Assembly (NCBI RefSeq): GCF_002351485.1 | Contig: NZ_NWMW01000002.1 | Location: forward strand, 1 to 64,000 | Origin: Sphingomonas spermidinifaciens | GTDB lineage: Bacteria > Pseudomonadota > Alphaproteobacteria > Sphingomonadales > Sphingomonadaceae | Direction: 5' to 3' | DNA: 64,000 nucleotides | Part shown: positions 28,314-37,439 of the stretch, piece by piece | Numbering within the stretch: the first letter of the stretch is position 1 | How the letters are laid out: the number at the start of each line of letters is the position of its first letter | Notes under the pieces: generated by a model | What the model was told of the DNA's origin: nothing | The model's database searches: none | The model's input: only the letters and a program-made list of their open reading frames with translations | Program-made: the position numbers and the translations under genes

Positions 28314-29090
28314 TTAGAAACTGCTTTCGACGCCGACCCCGGCGGGCAGGCCGGTGAAGGGGAGCATCGACGCGCCGTCGGGCGTCAGGGTGACGCGATA
28401 GCTGCCGTCCTCGCTCACGCTTGCGTCGATCAGCGTTCGCCGCCGCTGCGCGATTGGGGCGAGGCGGATGCGGCTCTCGCTGCCGACATGTTCGGCGACC
28501 AGGATCATCGCCGGGGTGGGGACGGGCGCGCCATCGGGTGTCCTGCGGCAGGCGCCGGGGTCGATCGTCGCCTGCCCCTCGACCAGGCCGCGACCCGGCC
28601 CGATCGTCAGGCGCGGGAACTCGGCCTGCATCGTCAGGTCGCAGGCGAAGCCGAGATTGGGGAGCAGCGCCGATAGGAGCGAGCCGTTGGCACTACCGCT
28701 GACCGCATCGAGCCGCACACCGCCGGGCCGCAGGATCGCCTGCCCGCCGAGATCGGTATCCTCGCCGCTCGCGCGCCAGTCGACCGCGAAGCCGAGCGAG
28801 GTGAGCGAGCGGAGCGGCGCAAAGGTCCAGCGGACGATGCTGCCGCCCGCAACGCCGACCTCGCCCGACCATATGGTCCCGGCGACGCCGGTGCGCCACG
28901 GGCGGTTCTTGATGAAGACGCTTGCCGGCATCGTCGCCAGCATCGCGATCGCATAGGCGGCTATGCCGATGCTGCCGAACAGGATAAGACGCCGACGTGC
29001 CGCACCATCTGCCCCGGGGAGTCGCGCCGCTGGATCGGCGGGCCGCGCTATTGTTTCTGCGATCGTCCCTCGTCGCAGCAGCGTCTGCAT
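28314..29090 (-). CDS. gspN: Type II secretion protein N
   Basis: A 258-residue protein with one membrane helix (LILFGSIGIAAYAIAMLATMP, about residues 35-55) and a large periplasmic part with GFACDLTMQAEFPRLTIG and an extended beta-rich end, as in GspN. The start at 29090 is the only normal start codon ahead of the membrane helix, but it overlaps the beginning of the divergent gene by 40-94 bases, so one of the two starts is probably different. Confidence 0.75.
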   Translation of the reverse strand: MQTLLRRGTIAETIARPADPAARLPGADGAARRRLILFGSIGIAAYAIAMLATMPASVFIKNRPWRTGVAGTIWSGEVGVAGGSIVRWTFAPLRSLTSLGFAVDWRASGEDTDLGGQAILRPGGVRLDAVSGSANGSLLSALLPNLGFACDLTMQAEFPRLTIGPGRGLVEGQATIDPGACRRTPDGAPVPTPAMILVAEHVGSESRIRLAPIAQRRRTLIDASVSEDGSYRVTLTPDGASMLPFTGLPAGVGVESSF

Positions 29091-30067
29091 CCGTGGTTTC
29101 CCCTGTCTGGGCAGCGAAGACCGACAAGCGGCCGGTCGCCCTGCTGATCCCGCGCAGCGGACCGCGCGCCGCGCTGGGCACTAGCATGGAGCGGGCAGCG
29201 ATGCTCGCTGAAAACACGCCCGGCCGGCTGATCGTGTTCGACACCGGCGGGACTGCCGCGGGCGCTCAGGTGGCGGCGGTCGCGGCGATGAAGCGCAAGG
29301 TCGCGATGATCCTCGGGCCGCTGCTCGCCGAGGAAGTCGGGCCGGTCGCGGCGGTCGCGAACGGGGCGGTGCCGGTGCTCGCCTTCACCAACGATCCGGG
29401 CGCGCGCGCGCCGGGCGCCTTCACCCTCGGCATCACCGCGCGGCAATCAACGGGCGCGATCCTTCGCTATGCGCGCTCGCGTGGCGTGCGGCGGGTGGCG
29501 ACGATCGCCGACGGCTCGCGGTGGGCGGTGGCGGCGGCAGAGGCGGCCGCGGCGCTGCAGGGCGAGCTCAACCTCGACGTCCGGCGGATCGACGTGGCCG
29601 CGGGCCAGCCGCTGCCCGCGGCGGGCGACGCGCCCGATGCGGTGCTCATCCCCGGTGGCGGCGATCCCGTCATGGCGGCGGCGCGCAACCTCAAAGACAC
29701 GGGCATCCAGCTGCTCGGCACGGTGCAGGCGCTCGATCACCGGCCTGCGAGCCTTGCGGTGCTCGACGGCGCGTGGCTGGCGAGCCCCGACCCGGCGGCG
29801 TTCGCTGCCTTTTCGCAGGCGTTCGAGGCGCGGATGGGCGGCGATGCCGGGGTGATCGCGGCGCTCGCCCATGATGCGACGGCGATCTCGAAGCAGCTGC
29901 GCGAGAAGAACGCCTTGAACCGTGCCGGGCTGCTCGCAGAACCCGGCTTCGACGCCGCGACCGGCCCCTTGCGCTTCCGCGAGGACGGCAGCGTCGCGCG
30001 CGACATGGCGATCGTCGTCGCCGGGCCGGAGGGCTATGCCAAGGTCGCGACCAGCCGCGGCGCGTGA
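29051..30067 (+). CDS. Penicillin-binding-protein activator-like periplasmic protein (LpoA type)
   Basis: The protein has a signal peptide and a type-I periplasmic-binding fold like the C-terminal part of LpoA: KRPVALLIPRSGPRAALGTSMERAAML, VAMILGPLLAEEVGPVAAVA, and GVRRVATIADGS. LpoA activates PBP1a; other members of this fold bind amino acids. TTG at 29051 gives a clean signal sequence (MFLRSSLVAAASASVVSPVWA) and 338 residues; GTG at 28997 would add 18 residues and overlap gspN further. It is followed within 5 bases by gspJ. Confidence 0.72.
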   Translation: MFLRSSLVAAASASVVSPVWAAKTDKRPVALLIPRSGPRAALGTSMERAAMLAENTPGRLIVFDTGGTAAGAQVAAVAAMKRKVAMILGPLLAEEVGPVAAVANGAVPVLAFTNDPGARAPGAFTLGITARQSTGAILRYARSRGVRRVATIADGSRWAVAAAEAAAALQGELNLDVRRIDVAAGQPLPAAGDAPDAVLIPGGGDPVMAAARNLKDTGIQLLGTVQALDHRPASLAVLDGAWLASPDPAAFAAFSQAFEARMGGDAGVIAALAHDATAISKQLREKNALNRAGLLAEPGFDAATGPLRFREDGSVARDMAIVVAGPEGYAKVATSRGA

Positions 30068-30071
30068 GGGC

Positions 30072-30620
30072 GTGACCGCCGCCAACACGAATCGGGTGAC
30101 GGCGCAAGAAGCCGGCTTCACGCTGATCGAGCTGATGATATCGCTTGCGCTGTTCGCGCTGATCGCGGTGGCGGGGCTGGCGCTGGTCGACTCGATCCTC
30201 GGCGTCGAGGGGCGGACGGCGGCGCGGCTCGACGCGCAGGGGGCGATGTCGCGGGCGATGTACGTGCTGACCAACGACGTCGACCAGATCGCGCGCGGTC
30301 GCATCGTGTCGAACGGGCACGAGCTGATCTTTACCCGCGCCGCGCCCGGCCTCGGCGGACCGCCGGTCGAGATCCGTTGGATCCGGAGCGGCGATACGCT
30401 GGTCCGGCTGGTCGGCGGCGCGCAGCAGGTGGTGCTGCCGGGGGTGAGCCGGCTCGACGCGCGCTTTCTCGATGATGGCGGCTGGCGAGCGGCCTGGCCG
30501 CCCTCGGAAGAGCGTGCCGAGGATTGGCCGCGCGCGGTCGAGATGACGATCGGGCTGGGCACGCGCGGCACTCTCCGCCGCGTCGTCGCGCTGCCTGCCC
30601 GCCCGGCGAGCGGGCCATGA
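30072..30620 (+). CDS. gspJ: Type II secretion minor pseudopilin J
   Basis: The 182-residue protein starts at GTG 30072, just after the previous stop. It has a short leader ending in G, then FTLIELMISLALFALIAVAG, the class III prepilin signature with Glu at +5, and a C-terminal globular domain. GspJ sits at the pseudopilus tip with GspI and GspK. It overlaps gspK by four bases. Confidence 0.88.
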   Translation: MTAANTNRVTAQEAGFTLIELMISLALFALIAVAGLALVDSILGVEGRTAARLDAQGAMSRAMYVLTNDVDQIARGRIVSNGHELIFTRAAPGLGGPPVEIRWIRSGDTLVRLVGGAQQVVLPGVSRLDARFLDDGGWRAAWPPSEERAEDWPRAVEMTIGLGTRGTLRRVVALPARPASGP

Positions 30621-31498
30621 AGCCGATCCGCGCGGGCGAGGAGGGGCTGATCCTCGTCAACGTCCTCCTGTTCGTGGCGATCGCGAGCGGCCTCGTCCTG
30701 CTGATGGTCAATCGAGAGGAACTGGCGCTCGACGGGGCGCTGCGCATGCGAGAGGCGTCGCGGGCCGCGGCGATCGTGCGCGGCGGCGAACTGTCGGCGC
30801 TGACGGCCCTGCGCCGCGATGCCGAGGACGCGCCCGAGGTCGATCATCGCGCCGAGCCCTGGGCGGCGGTCGCGCAGCGCAACATCCCGATCGAGGGCGG
30901 CGGCAGCTTCGACCTTGCGGTCGCCGATGCCGAGGGGCGCTTCAATATCAATAATGTCCGCTCGGGCGAATCCTCGGCCGTCATCCTGTTCGAATCGATC
31001 GCGCGCGATGCGGGCATGACGCCCGAGCAGATCGTCCAGGCGATCGGCTATGTCCGCGCCGCCGGCCCCGTCACCGACCTCAGGCCCATCCGCCTCGCCG
31101 GGCTCAATCCCGCCACCGCCGACCGGCTGGGGCGGATGGTGACGGCGCTGCCGGTGCAGACGCAGATCAACCTCAATGCCGCGGGGCGCGAGCTGATGAC
31201 GCTGTTGCTGCGCGATCCCGTCGCGGTCGAGCGGCTGCTGGCGGTGCGCGAGCGCAAGGGCTTCCTCGACCGCGACGACCTGTCGCGCGAGAATCTGATG
31301 ATGCCGCCGGGACTGCGCCTCGCCTCCGACCACTTCTGGGTGCGCACGCGCGCGAGCGTCGGTTCGACCAGCCAGCAGGGTGCGGCGCTGATCGAGCGGC
31401 GCAAGCGCGACGACGGCACCCGCGAGACGGTGGTCGTGGAGCGGTGGCGCGGCGCCGCGATGCCGCCCGACGTGCCGGAGTTTCCGGCGGCGCGCTGA
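30617..31498 (+). CDS. gspK: Type II secretion minor pseudopilin K
   Basis: The 293-residue protein has the prepilin-like start EEGLILVNVLLFVAIASGLVLLMV, where Glu at +5 is absent as is normal for GspK, and a large globular domain with GRFNINNVRSG and later RLAGLNPATADRLGRM. It caps the pseudopilus. Genes gspC to gspI, gspL and gspM are not in this window. Confidence 0.9.
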   Translation: MKPIRAGEEGLILVNVLLFVAIASGLVLLMVNREELALDGALRMREASRAAAIVRGGELSALTALRRDAEDAPEVDHRAEPWAAVAQRNIPIEGGGSFDLAVADAEGRFNINNVRSGESSAVILFESIARDAGMTPEQIVQAIGYVRAAGPVTDLRPIRLAGLNPATADRLGRMVTALPVQTQINLNAAGRELMTLLLRDPVAVERLLAVRERKGFLDRDDLSRENLMMPPGLRLASDHFWVRTRASVGSTSQQGAALIERRKRDDGTRETVVVERWRGAAMPPDVPEFPAAR

Positions 31499-31505
31499 GT
31501 GTTTG

Positions 31506-31539
31506 CTCAAGCCCAACCCTTGAAAGGGAGGGGCTTGAG
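31506..31539 (+). promoter_or_regulatory. Hairpin covering the kynA ribosome binding site
   Basis: CTCAAGCCC...CCCT (from 31506) pairs with AGGG...GGGCTTGAG (to 31539), giving 13 pairs, a 2x2 internal loop and a TGAA tetraloop. The 3' arm contains the purine-rich AGGGAGGGG that must serve as the ribosome binding site, and ends two bases before the kynA ATG. It could limit kynA translation, or act as a terminator for gspK, whose stop is 7 bases upstream. Confidence 0.55.
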
Positions 31540-31541
31540 GA

Positions 31542-32327
31542 ATGACCCCCGCTCCCGCTACGCCTGCCCTCATGGCGATGACTTACGGCGAGTATCTGGC
31601 GCTGCCGACGCTGTTCGATGCGCAGCGGCCGATTTCGGACCATCCCGACGAGCCGCTGTTCATCGCGATGCACCAGACGCAGGAATTGTGGATGAAGCAG
31701 GGCATCCACGAGCTGCATCAGGCGCTCGCCCTGCTTCGTGCCGACCGCCTGCCAGAGGTGTACAAGGTGCTCGCCCGCGTCAGCCGGATCCAGGCGGTGA
31801 TGACGTTGTCGTGGGATGTGCTCACGACGATGACGACGACCGATTACCTGCGCTTTCGCGGCGTGCTCGGCAGCTCGTCGGGGTTCCAGTCGGACCAGTT
31901 CCGCACGGTCGAGGTGATGATGGGCTTCCGCGACGGCCCCCGCCACGGTCCGCAGACCAAGGCCGCCGCCGAACAGCCCAGCCTGTGGGACGAGGCCAAC
32001 ATGGCCGCGGCGCGCGCCGGCCTGCCGATGCCGGAGGCCGCGCTAAGCCGCGACTGGTCGGCGCCCTACACCCCCGACCCGGGGGTCGAGGCGGCATGGG
32101 CGACCGTGTACCGCGACGAACGAACCTGGTGGCCGCTCTATCAGCTCGCCGAGAAGCTGGTCGATTTGGACGAGGCCTTTGCGACGTGGCGGCACAAGCA
32201 TTTGCTGACCGTCAGCCGCATCATCGGCCACAAGCGCGGGACGGGCGGCACCGGCGTCCATTATCTCGAATCAACGCTCCCCAAGCGCGCCTTCCCCGAA
32301 CTCTGGTCGCTGAGAACCAGCCTGTGA
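31542..32327 (+). CDS. kynA: Tryptophan 2,3-dioxygenase
   Basis: This heme enzyme opens the indole ring to N-formylkynurenine. The 261-residue protein has the substrate-site motifs FIAMHQTQELWMKQ and FRGVLGSSSGFQSDQFR, and the heme-ligand helix WRHKHLLTVSRIIGHKRGTGG (His218/His220 region). The stop overlaps the start of kynU by four bases. A kynurenine formamidase gene is not seen nearby. Confidence 0.96.
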   Translation: MTPAPATPALMAMTYGEYLALPTLFDAQRPISDHPDEPLFIAMHQTQELWMKQGIHELHQALALLRADRLPEVYKVLARVSRIQAVMTLSWDVLTTMTTTDYLRFRGVLGSSSGFQSDQFRTVEVMMGFRDGPRHGPQTKAAAEQPSLWDEANMAAARAGLPMPEAALSRDWSAPYTPDPGVEAAWATVYRDERTWWPLYQLAEKLVDLDEAFATWRHKHLLTVSRIIGHKRGTGGTGVHYLESTLPKRAFPELWSLRTSL

Positions 32328-33469
32328 CGACGAGCTACAAGCATCTGTTTCAGCGTTCTCTCGCTGCCAACCCCGATCGGCTGCACATGGCTGCGCACAG
32401 CCATCACCTGTGGCCTGACGCCAGCTGGCTTGGCCATCAGGCGGCGTGGGAGGATGCCGCTCGGCTCGCCGACACCAAGTGGAAGCGCGTGATGGAGGAG
32501 ATGTGGCCCGCCGGACAGGGTCATGTCGCGCGCGAGCTGGCGCTGCCCGATCCGTCGACCGTCTGCTTTGCCGGCAACACGCATGATTTCCTGATCCGTA
32601 TCGTCTCGGCGATCCCGCGCCGGCCGGTCCGCATTCTCGCCACCGCGGGCGAGTTCCACAGCTTCACGCGCCAGGTCGCGCGCTGGGTCGAGGCGGGCGA
32701 CGTGGTGCTCGAAACCGTCGAGGCCGACGATGCGCTGGAGGCGCGGCTGGTCGAGCGGGCGCGGTCGGGTGAGCATGACCTGATCGTCGTCAGCCATGTC
32801 ACGTTCGGCACCGGCCGCGTGTTCGGCGCGCTCAGCGACCTCGCCGCCGTCGCCGCGCCGGAGGGGCCGTGGGTGCTGGTTGACGGCTATCACGGCTTCA
32901 TGGCGGTCGAGACCGACTTCTCCGCCTATGCCGGCGCGCTGTTCTACACCGCGGGCGGCTACAAATATGCGATGGCGGGGGAGGGCGTTGGCTTCCTTCA
33001 CGCGCCGCCCGGTTACGCGATGCGCCCGGCGGTGACCGGCTGGTACGCCGCATTCGACGACCTGACCGCGCCGCCGGGCGGAGTCGGCTATGCCCCTGAC
33101 GGCCGCAGGTTTCTCGGCGCGACCTTCGATCCGTCGGGGCTATACCGCTTCGTCGCGGTGCGCGACATGCTCGCGAGAGAGGGGCTGTCGACCGCGGTCA
33201 TCTCCGCGCATGTCGCCGACCTGCGCGACCAGCTGATCGGGTCGCTCGACAAGTCGGCGCTCGGCGATGCGGAGATCGTCAATCCGCCGGGGTCGATGCA
33301 AGCCCGCTTCCTTGCGCTCAGGAGCCCCCGCGCGGCCGACTGGCAAGCGGCGTTGCTCGCGCGGGACGTCTATACCGACGTGCGTGGCGACGTGCTGCGC
33401 ATCGGGCTCGGCCTCTACCACGACGCCCGCGACGTCGAACAATTCTGCGAGATCGCAACAAAGCTATAG
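32324..33469 (+). CDS. kynU: Kynureninase-like PLP enzyme
   Basis: The 381-residue class V aminotransferase-fold protein starts at GTG 32324, overlapping kynA. The presumed PLP lysine lies in TAGGYKYAMAGEGVGF, with VLVDGYHGF supplying the aspartate that binds the pyridine ring. Its position next to kynA argues for kynureninase (kynurenine to anthranilate plus alanine), but the sequence differs from the best-known KynU proteins and other class V activities remain possible. Confidence 0.75.
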   Translation: MTTSYKHLFQRSLAANPDRLHMAAHSHHLWPDASWLGHQAAWEDAARLADTKWKRVMEEMWPAGQGHVARELALPDPSTVCFAGNTHDFLIRIVSAIPRRPVRILATAGEFHSFTRQVARWVEAGDVVLETVEADDALEARLVERARSGEHDLIVVSHVTFGTGRVFGALSDLAAVAAPEGPWVLVDGYHGFMAVETDFSAYAGALFYTAGGYKYAMAGEGVGFLHAPPGYAMRPAVTGWYAAFDDLTAPPGGVGYAPDGRRFLGATFDPSGLYRFVAVRDMLAREGLSTAVISAHVADLRDQLIGSLDKSALGDAEIVNPPGSMQARFLALRSPRAADWQAALLARDVYTDVRGDVLRIGLGLYHDARDVEQFCEIATKL

Positions 33470-33536
33470 CCGGGCTGGCCTTTGGCGCACGAAAGCTGCA
33501 TAGGGCGCGCCTCCCGACTCTTGAGGAAGCGTCCCG

Positions 33537-35387
33537 ATGCCCGCCTATCGTTCCCGTACCACCACCCATGGCCGCAACATGGCGGGCGCGCGTGGCCTCT
33601 GGCGCGCGACGGGGATGAAGGACGAGGATTTCGGCAAGCCGATCATCGCCGTCGCCAACAGCTTCACGCAATTCGTGCCCGGCCATGTCCATCTCAAGGA
33701 TCTCGGTCAGCTGGTCGCGCGCGAGATCGAGGCGGCGGGCGGCGTCGCCAAGGAATTCAACACCATCGCCGTCGATGACGGGATCGCGATGGGCCATGGC
33801 GGCATGCTCTATTCGCTGCCCAGCCGCGAGCTGATCGCCGACGCGGTCGAATATATGGTCAACGCCCACTGCGCCGACGCGATCGTCTGCATCTCCAACT
33901 GCGACAAGATCACGCCGGGGATGCTGATGGCCGCGATGCGCCTCAATGTCCCCGTGGTGTTCGTGTCGGGCGGGCCAATGGAAGCGGGCAAGGTCGTCGT
34001 GAAGGGCAAGGCGCGCGCGCTCGATCTGGTCGACGCGATGGTCGTCGCTGCCGACGACAGCTACACGGACGAAGAAGTTGCCGCGATTGAACGCTCGGCC
34101 TGCCCGACCTGCGGCAGCTGCTCGGGCATGTTCACTGCCAATTCGATGAACTGCCTGACCGAGGCGCTGGGCCTCGCGCTACCCGGCAACGGCTCGGTGC
34201 TGGCGACCCACGCCGATCGCGAGAAGCTGTTCCGCGAGGCGGGGCACCTGATCGTCGACCTCGCCAAGCGCTATTACGAGCAGGACGACGAGACCGCGCT
34301 GCCGCGCACCATTGCCAGCCGCAAGGCGTTCGAGAATGCGATGAGCCTCGACATCGCGATGGGCGGGTCGACCAACACCGTGCTGCACCTGCTGGCCGCC
34401 GCGCAGGAGGGCGGCGTCGATTTCGGCATTACCGATATCGACCGCCTCAGCCGCCGCGTGCCCGTGCTGTGCAAGGTCGCGCCCGCGGTCGCCGAAGTGC
34501 ATATGGAGGACGTCCACCGCGCTGGCGGGATAATGGCGATCCTCGGCCAGCTCGAGCGCGGCGGGCTGTTCGACGCCTCGCTGCCCACCGTCCATTCGGC
34601 GACCTTCGGCGACGCGTTCGACCGCTGGGACGTGTCGCGCACCAACTCGGAGGAGGTGCGCCAATTCTATCGCGCGGCGCCCGGCGGCGTGCCGACCCAG
34701 ACCGCGTTCAGCCAGAGCGAGCGCTGGGAGGAGCTCGACACCGATCGCGCCGGGGGCGTGATCCGGTCGGTCGAGCACGCCTTCTCGAAGGACGGCGGCC
34801 TTGCCGTGCTGTTCGGCAACCTCGCGCCCGAGGGCTGCATCGTGAAGACCGCGGGGGTGGACGAATCGATCCTCACCTTCCGCGGCACCGCGCATGTGTT
34901 CGAAAGCCAGGACGCCGCGGTCGCCGGCATCCTCGGCAACATGGTCAAACCCGGAGAGGTCGTGCTGATCCGCTACGAGGGGCCGAAGGGCGGGCCGGGG
35001 ATGCAGGAGATGCTGTACCCGACCAGCTACCTGAAGTCGAAGGGGTTGGGCAAAGCCTGCGCGCTCGTCACCGACGGCCGCTTCTCGGGCGGCAGTTCGG
35101 GGCTGTCGATCGGCCATGTCTCGCCCGAGGCGGCGGAGGGTGGGCTGATCGGACTGGTCGAACAGGGCGATCCCATCGTCATCGACATTCCCAACCGCCT
35201 GATCGCGATCGACCTGCCCGAAAATGTGCTCGCCGAGCGGCGGGCGGCAATGGAGGCGAAAGGGGCCGCGGCGTGGAAGCCGCTCGGCCGCAAGCGCGAG
35301 GTGTCGGCGGCGCTGCGTGCATATGCGGCGCTCACTACGAATGCGTCGCGCGGGGCGGTGCGAGACGTGGGGCAGGTGGAGCGTTAA
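33537..35387 (+). CDS. ilvD: Dihydroxy-acid dehydratase
   Basis: It dehydrates dihydroxy acids in valine and isoleucine synthesis. The 616-residue protein, the usual length for the E. coli type, has the cluster-ligating cysteines in [10 protein letters not shown] and [19 protein letters not shown], and [19 protein letters not shown] near the end. It is a single gene between kynU and a repeat-rich convergent gap. Confidence 0.97.
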   Translation: MPAYRSRTTTHGRNMAGARGLWRATGMKDEDFGKPIIAVANSFTQFVPGHVHLKDLGQLVAREIEAAGGVAKEFNTIAVDDGIAMGHGGMLYSLPSRELIADAVEYMVNAHCADAIVCISNCDKITPGMLMAAMRLNVPVVFVSGGPMEAGKVVVKGKARALDLVDAMVVAADDSYTDEEVAAIERSACPTCGSCSGMFTANSMNCLTEALGLALPGNGSVLATHADREKLFREAGHLIVDLAKRYYEQDDETALPRTIASRKAFENAMSLDIAMGGSTNTVLHLLAAAQEGGVDFGITDIDRLSRRVPVLCKVAPAVAEVHMEDVHRAGGIMAILGQLERGGLFDASLPTVHSATFGDAFDRWDVSRTNSEEVRQFYRAAPGGVPTQTAFSQSERWEELDTDRAGGVIRSVEHAFSKDGGLAVLFGNLAPEGCIVKTAGVDESILTFRGTAHVFESQDAAVAGILGNMVKPGEVVLIRYEGPKGGPGMQEMLYPTSYLKSKGLGKACALVTDGRFSGGSSGLSIGHVSPEAAEGGLIGLVEQGDPIVIDIPNRLIAIDLPENVLAERRAAMEAKGAAAWKPLGRKREVSAALRAYAALTTNASRGAVRDVGQVER

Positions 35388-35392
35388 AGCTA

Positions 35393-35570
35393 TCCTCCCC
35401 CCTGGAGGGGGAGGATGCGAAGACTTGGCGGCGCGAGCCGCCTAGTGGCAGTTGGAGAGGGGAAGCGACCGAATTGCGGTCGCGAGGCGGGATGCGCCGC
35501 TCCCCCTCTCCAAGCTTCGCTACCGGCTGACGCCGCAAGCTGCGCTATCCTTCCCCTCCAGGGGGAGGAA
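35393..35570. repeat. Hairpin-rich palindromic element between ilvD and the acyl-AMP ligase
   Basis: The gap contains nested inverted repeats: TCCTCCCCC/GGGGGAGGA at 35393-35415, GGCGGC/GCCGCC at 35427-35442, TTGGAGAGGGGA with TCCCCCTCTCCAA spanning 35452-35513, GCGACC/GGTCGC inside it at 35465-35483, and CCTTCCCCT/AGGGGGAGG near 35549-35568. The two outer CT/GA-rich hairpins look like inverted copies bracketing the rest, as in a miniature element. It also serves as the end of two convergent genes. Confidence 0.7.
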
Positions 35571-35571
35571 G

Positions 35572-37314
35572 TCAGGCGGCGATGTCGTAGGGCTTGATCT
35601 CGCCCGCCAGATACAGGTTCCGTGCCTTCGCTCGGCTCAACTTCCCCGAGCTCGTCCGCGGCAGCGTCCGCGGCGGCACTAGCTCGACCACGCAGTTCAT
35701 GCCTGTCACCGACCGCACGCGCTCGCGAATCTCGTCGCGCAGGCGGCTGCGCTCGGCATCGTCGCTGGTGCGGCACTGGACGAGCACGGCGGGCGTCTCC
35801 TCTCCGCCGGGCGTCGTGATCGCGAAGGCGGCGATATCGCCCGCCTTAAAGCCGGGCAGCTGCTCGACGGCCCATTCGATGTCCTGCGGCCAGTGGTTGC
35901 GGCCGTTGACGATGATCATGTCCTTGGCCCGGCCGACGATGTAGACATAGCCGTCGGACAGGTACCCCATGTCGCCGGTGTCGAGCCAGCCGTCCTTCAT
36001 GCACGCTGCGGTCGACGCGTCGTCGCGGAAATAGCCGACCATGACGCTGGGACCGCGGCACCAGACCTTGCCGATCGCCTTGTCGGGAAGCGGCGTGCCG
36101 TCCTCCTCGCGGATCTCGACTTCCATGTCGCGCACCGGTCGGCCGCAATTGACGATTGCGCGATATCGCTGCGGGCGTCCGCCCTCGGCAGAGATGCCCG
36201 AAAGCTGCGTCTCCTCGACCAGCTCGACGACGATCCCCTCGCCCGGCGGCATGATCGAGACGGCGAGCGTCGCTTCGGCGAGGCCATAGCTCGGCAGGAA
36301 GGCAGAAGCCTTGAACCCGGCATCGGCGAATGCATCGACGAACTTCTGCATTACGTCGGGGCGGATCATGTCGGCGCCGTTGCCCGCGACGCGCCAGCGC
36401 GACAGGTCGAAGCGGTCGCCGGCCTTGGTCTGGCTCGACATGCGGCGCGCACAGATATCGTAGCCGAAGGTCGGTGAATAGCTGAGCGTCGTCCCCGGAT
36501 TGCGGCTGATGAGATCCAGCCAGGCGAGCGGACGGCGGGCGAAATCCTCGGTCTTGAGGTAATCGACCGACACCTGGTTGGCGATCGGCGACAGGAAGCA
36601 GCCGACCAACCCCATGTCGTGATACCAAGGCAACCACGACACGCAGCGATCGCTGTCGATCAGCGCCATGCCGTGCGCGTGCGCTGCCAGGTTGTTGAGC
36701 AGCGCATGGTGCGTGATCGCGACGCCGTGGGGAAAGCGGGTCGAGCCGCTCGAATATTGTAGATAGGCGATGTCGTCGCCCTTCGCCTCGGGGAGCGCGG
36801 TTTCGGTCGCGGGGGCGGCGGCGAACGTCTCCCACGCGATCCCCTCGACGCCGATGCGGGTGGCGGCGGCGCCGGCCATCGCCTCGAGCTCGGCGGGATA
36901 GAGGAACAGGCGCGGATCGCAGCTCTCGAGCTGCACCGCCAGCTGGTCGATATAGCTGTCGCGCCCGCCGAAGCTGGTGGGCAGCGGTAGCGGCACCGGC
37001 CACGCGCCGGCATAGACCGCGCCGAAGAACAGCGAAGCGAACTCCGCGCCCGTTTCCGCCACAAGTGCGACACGCTGGCCGGGTTCGACCCCCAACGCGA
37101 TCAGGCGATAGGCCTGCGCGATCGCGTCGTTGCGCAGTTCGGCATAGGGATAGGCGCGGATCAGCGTGCCGCGCGCATCGTGGAAGTTGAGCCCCCGCGC
37201 GCCGGTGGCGGCGAAATCGAGCGCTGCGCCCAGTGTCTCGAAATCGGAGAAGCGTCGCGCGAGCGTGCAGGCGCTCGGCGTGGCGTTCAGGGTTTCGGCG
37301 GCGGCACTGGTCAC
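35572..37314 (-). CDS. Fatty-acyl-AMP ligase (FadD32-type)
   Basis: The protein of about 580 residues has the adenylation motifs YLQYSSGSTRFPHGVAITHH, SYGLAEATLAVS, GWLDTGDMGYLSDGYVYIVG, KDMIIVNGRNHWPQDIE and the catalytic lysine in LPRTSSGKLSR. The NGRNHWPQDIE form and the opening layout match FAALs, which activate fatty acids as acyl-AMP for loading on acyl carrier proteins. No carrier protein or polyketide synthase adjoins it. The start is probably GTG at 37314; a longer frame to 37425 is possible. Confidence 0.88.
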   Translation of the reverse strand: MTSAAAETLNATPSACTLARRFSDFETLGAALDFAATGARGLNFHDARGTLIRAYPYAELRNDAIAQAYRLIALGVEPGQRVALVAETGAEFASLFFGAVYAGAWPVPLPLPTSFGGRDSYIDQLAVQLESCDPRLFLYPAELEAMAGAAATRIGVEGIAWETFAAAPATETALPEAKGDDIAYLQYSSGSTRFPHGVAITHHALLNNLAAHAHGMALIDSDRCVSWLPWYHDMGLVGCFLSPIANQVSVDYLKTEDFARRPLAWLDLISRNPGTTLSYSPTFGYDICARRMSSQTKAGDRFDLSRWRVAGNGADMIRPDVMQKFVDAFADAGFKASAFLPSYGLAEATLAVSIMPPGEGIVVELVEETQLSGISAEGGRPQRYRAIVNCGRPVRDMEVEIREEDGTPLPDKAIGKVWCRGPSVMVGYFRDDASTAACMKDGWLDTGDMGYLSDGYVYIVGRAKDMIIVNGRNHWPQDIEWAVEQLPGFKAGDIAAFAITTPGGEETPAVLVQCRTSDDAERSRLRDEIRERVRSVTGMNCVVELVPPRTLPRTSSGKLSRAKARNLYLAGEIKPYDIAA

Positions 37315-37439
37315 GAATGGCGATCCCGGATCATTGTCATTTTCGGCGCATCCTCCCTCCACGCCGGCATCTCGCCGACGCATAGAGCGCGCAGGCTGGC
37401 ACCGGTCGCACGGCCTCGCGTTCAAATTCGACCGTCACT

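Noticed and set aside
29447-31573. 708-codon minus-strand frame opposite gspJ/gspK
   Set aside because: Antisense to two recognised pseudopilin genes; no domain similarity.
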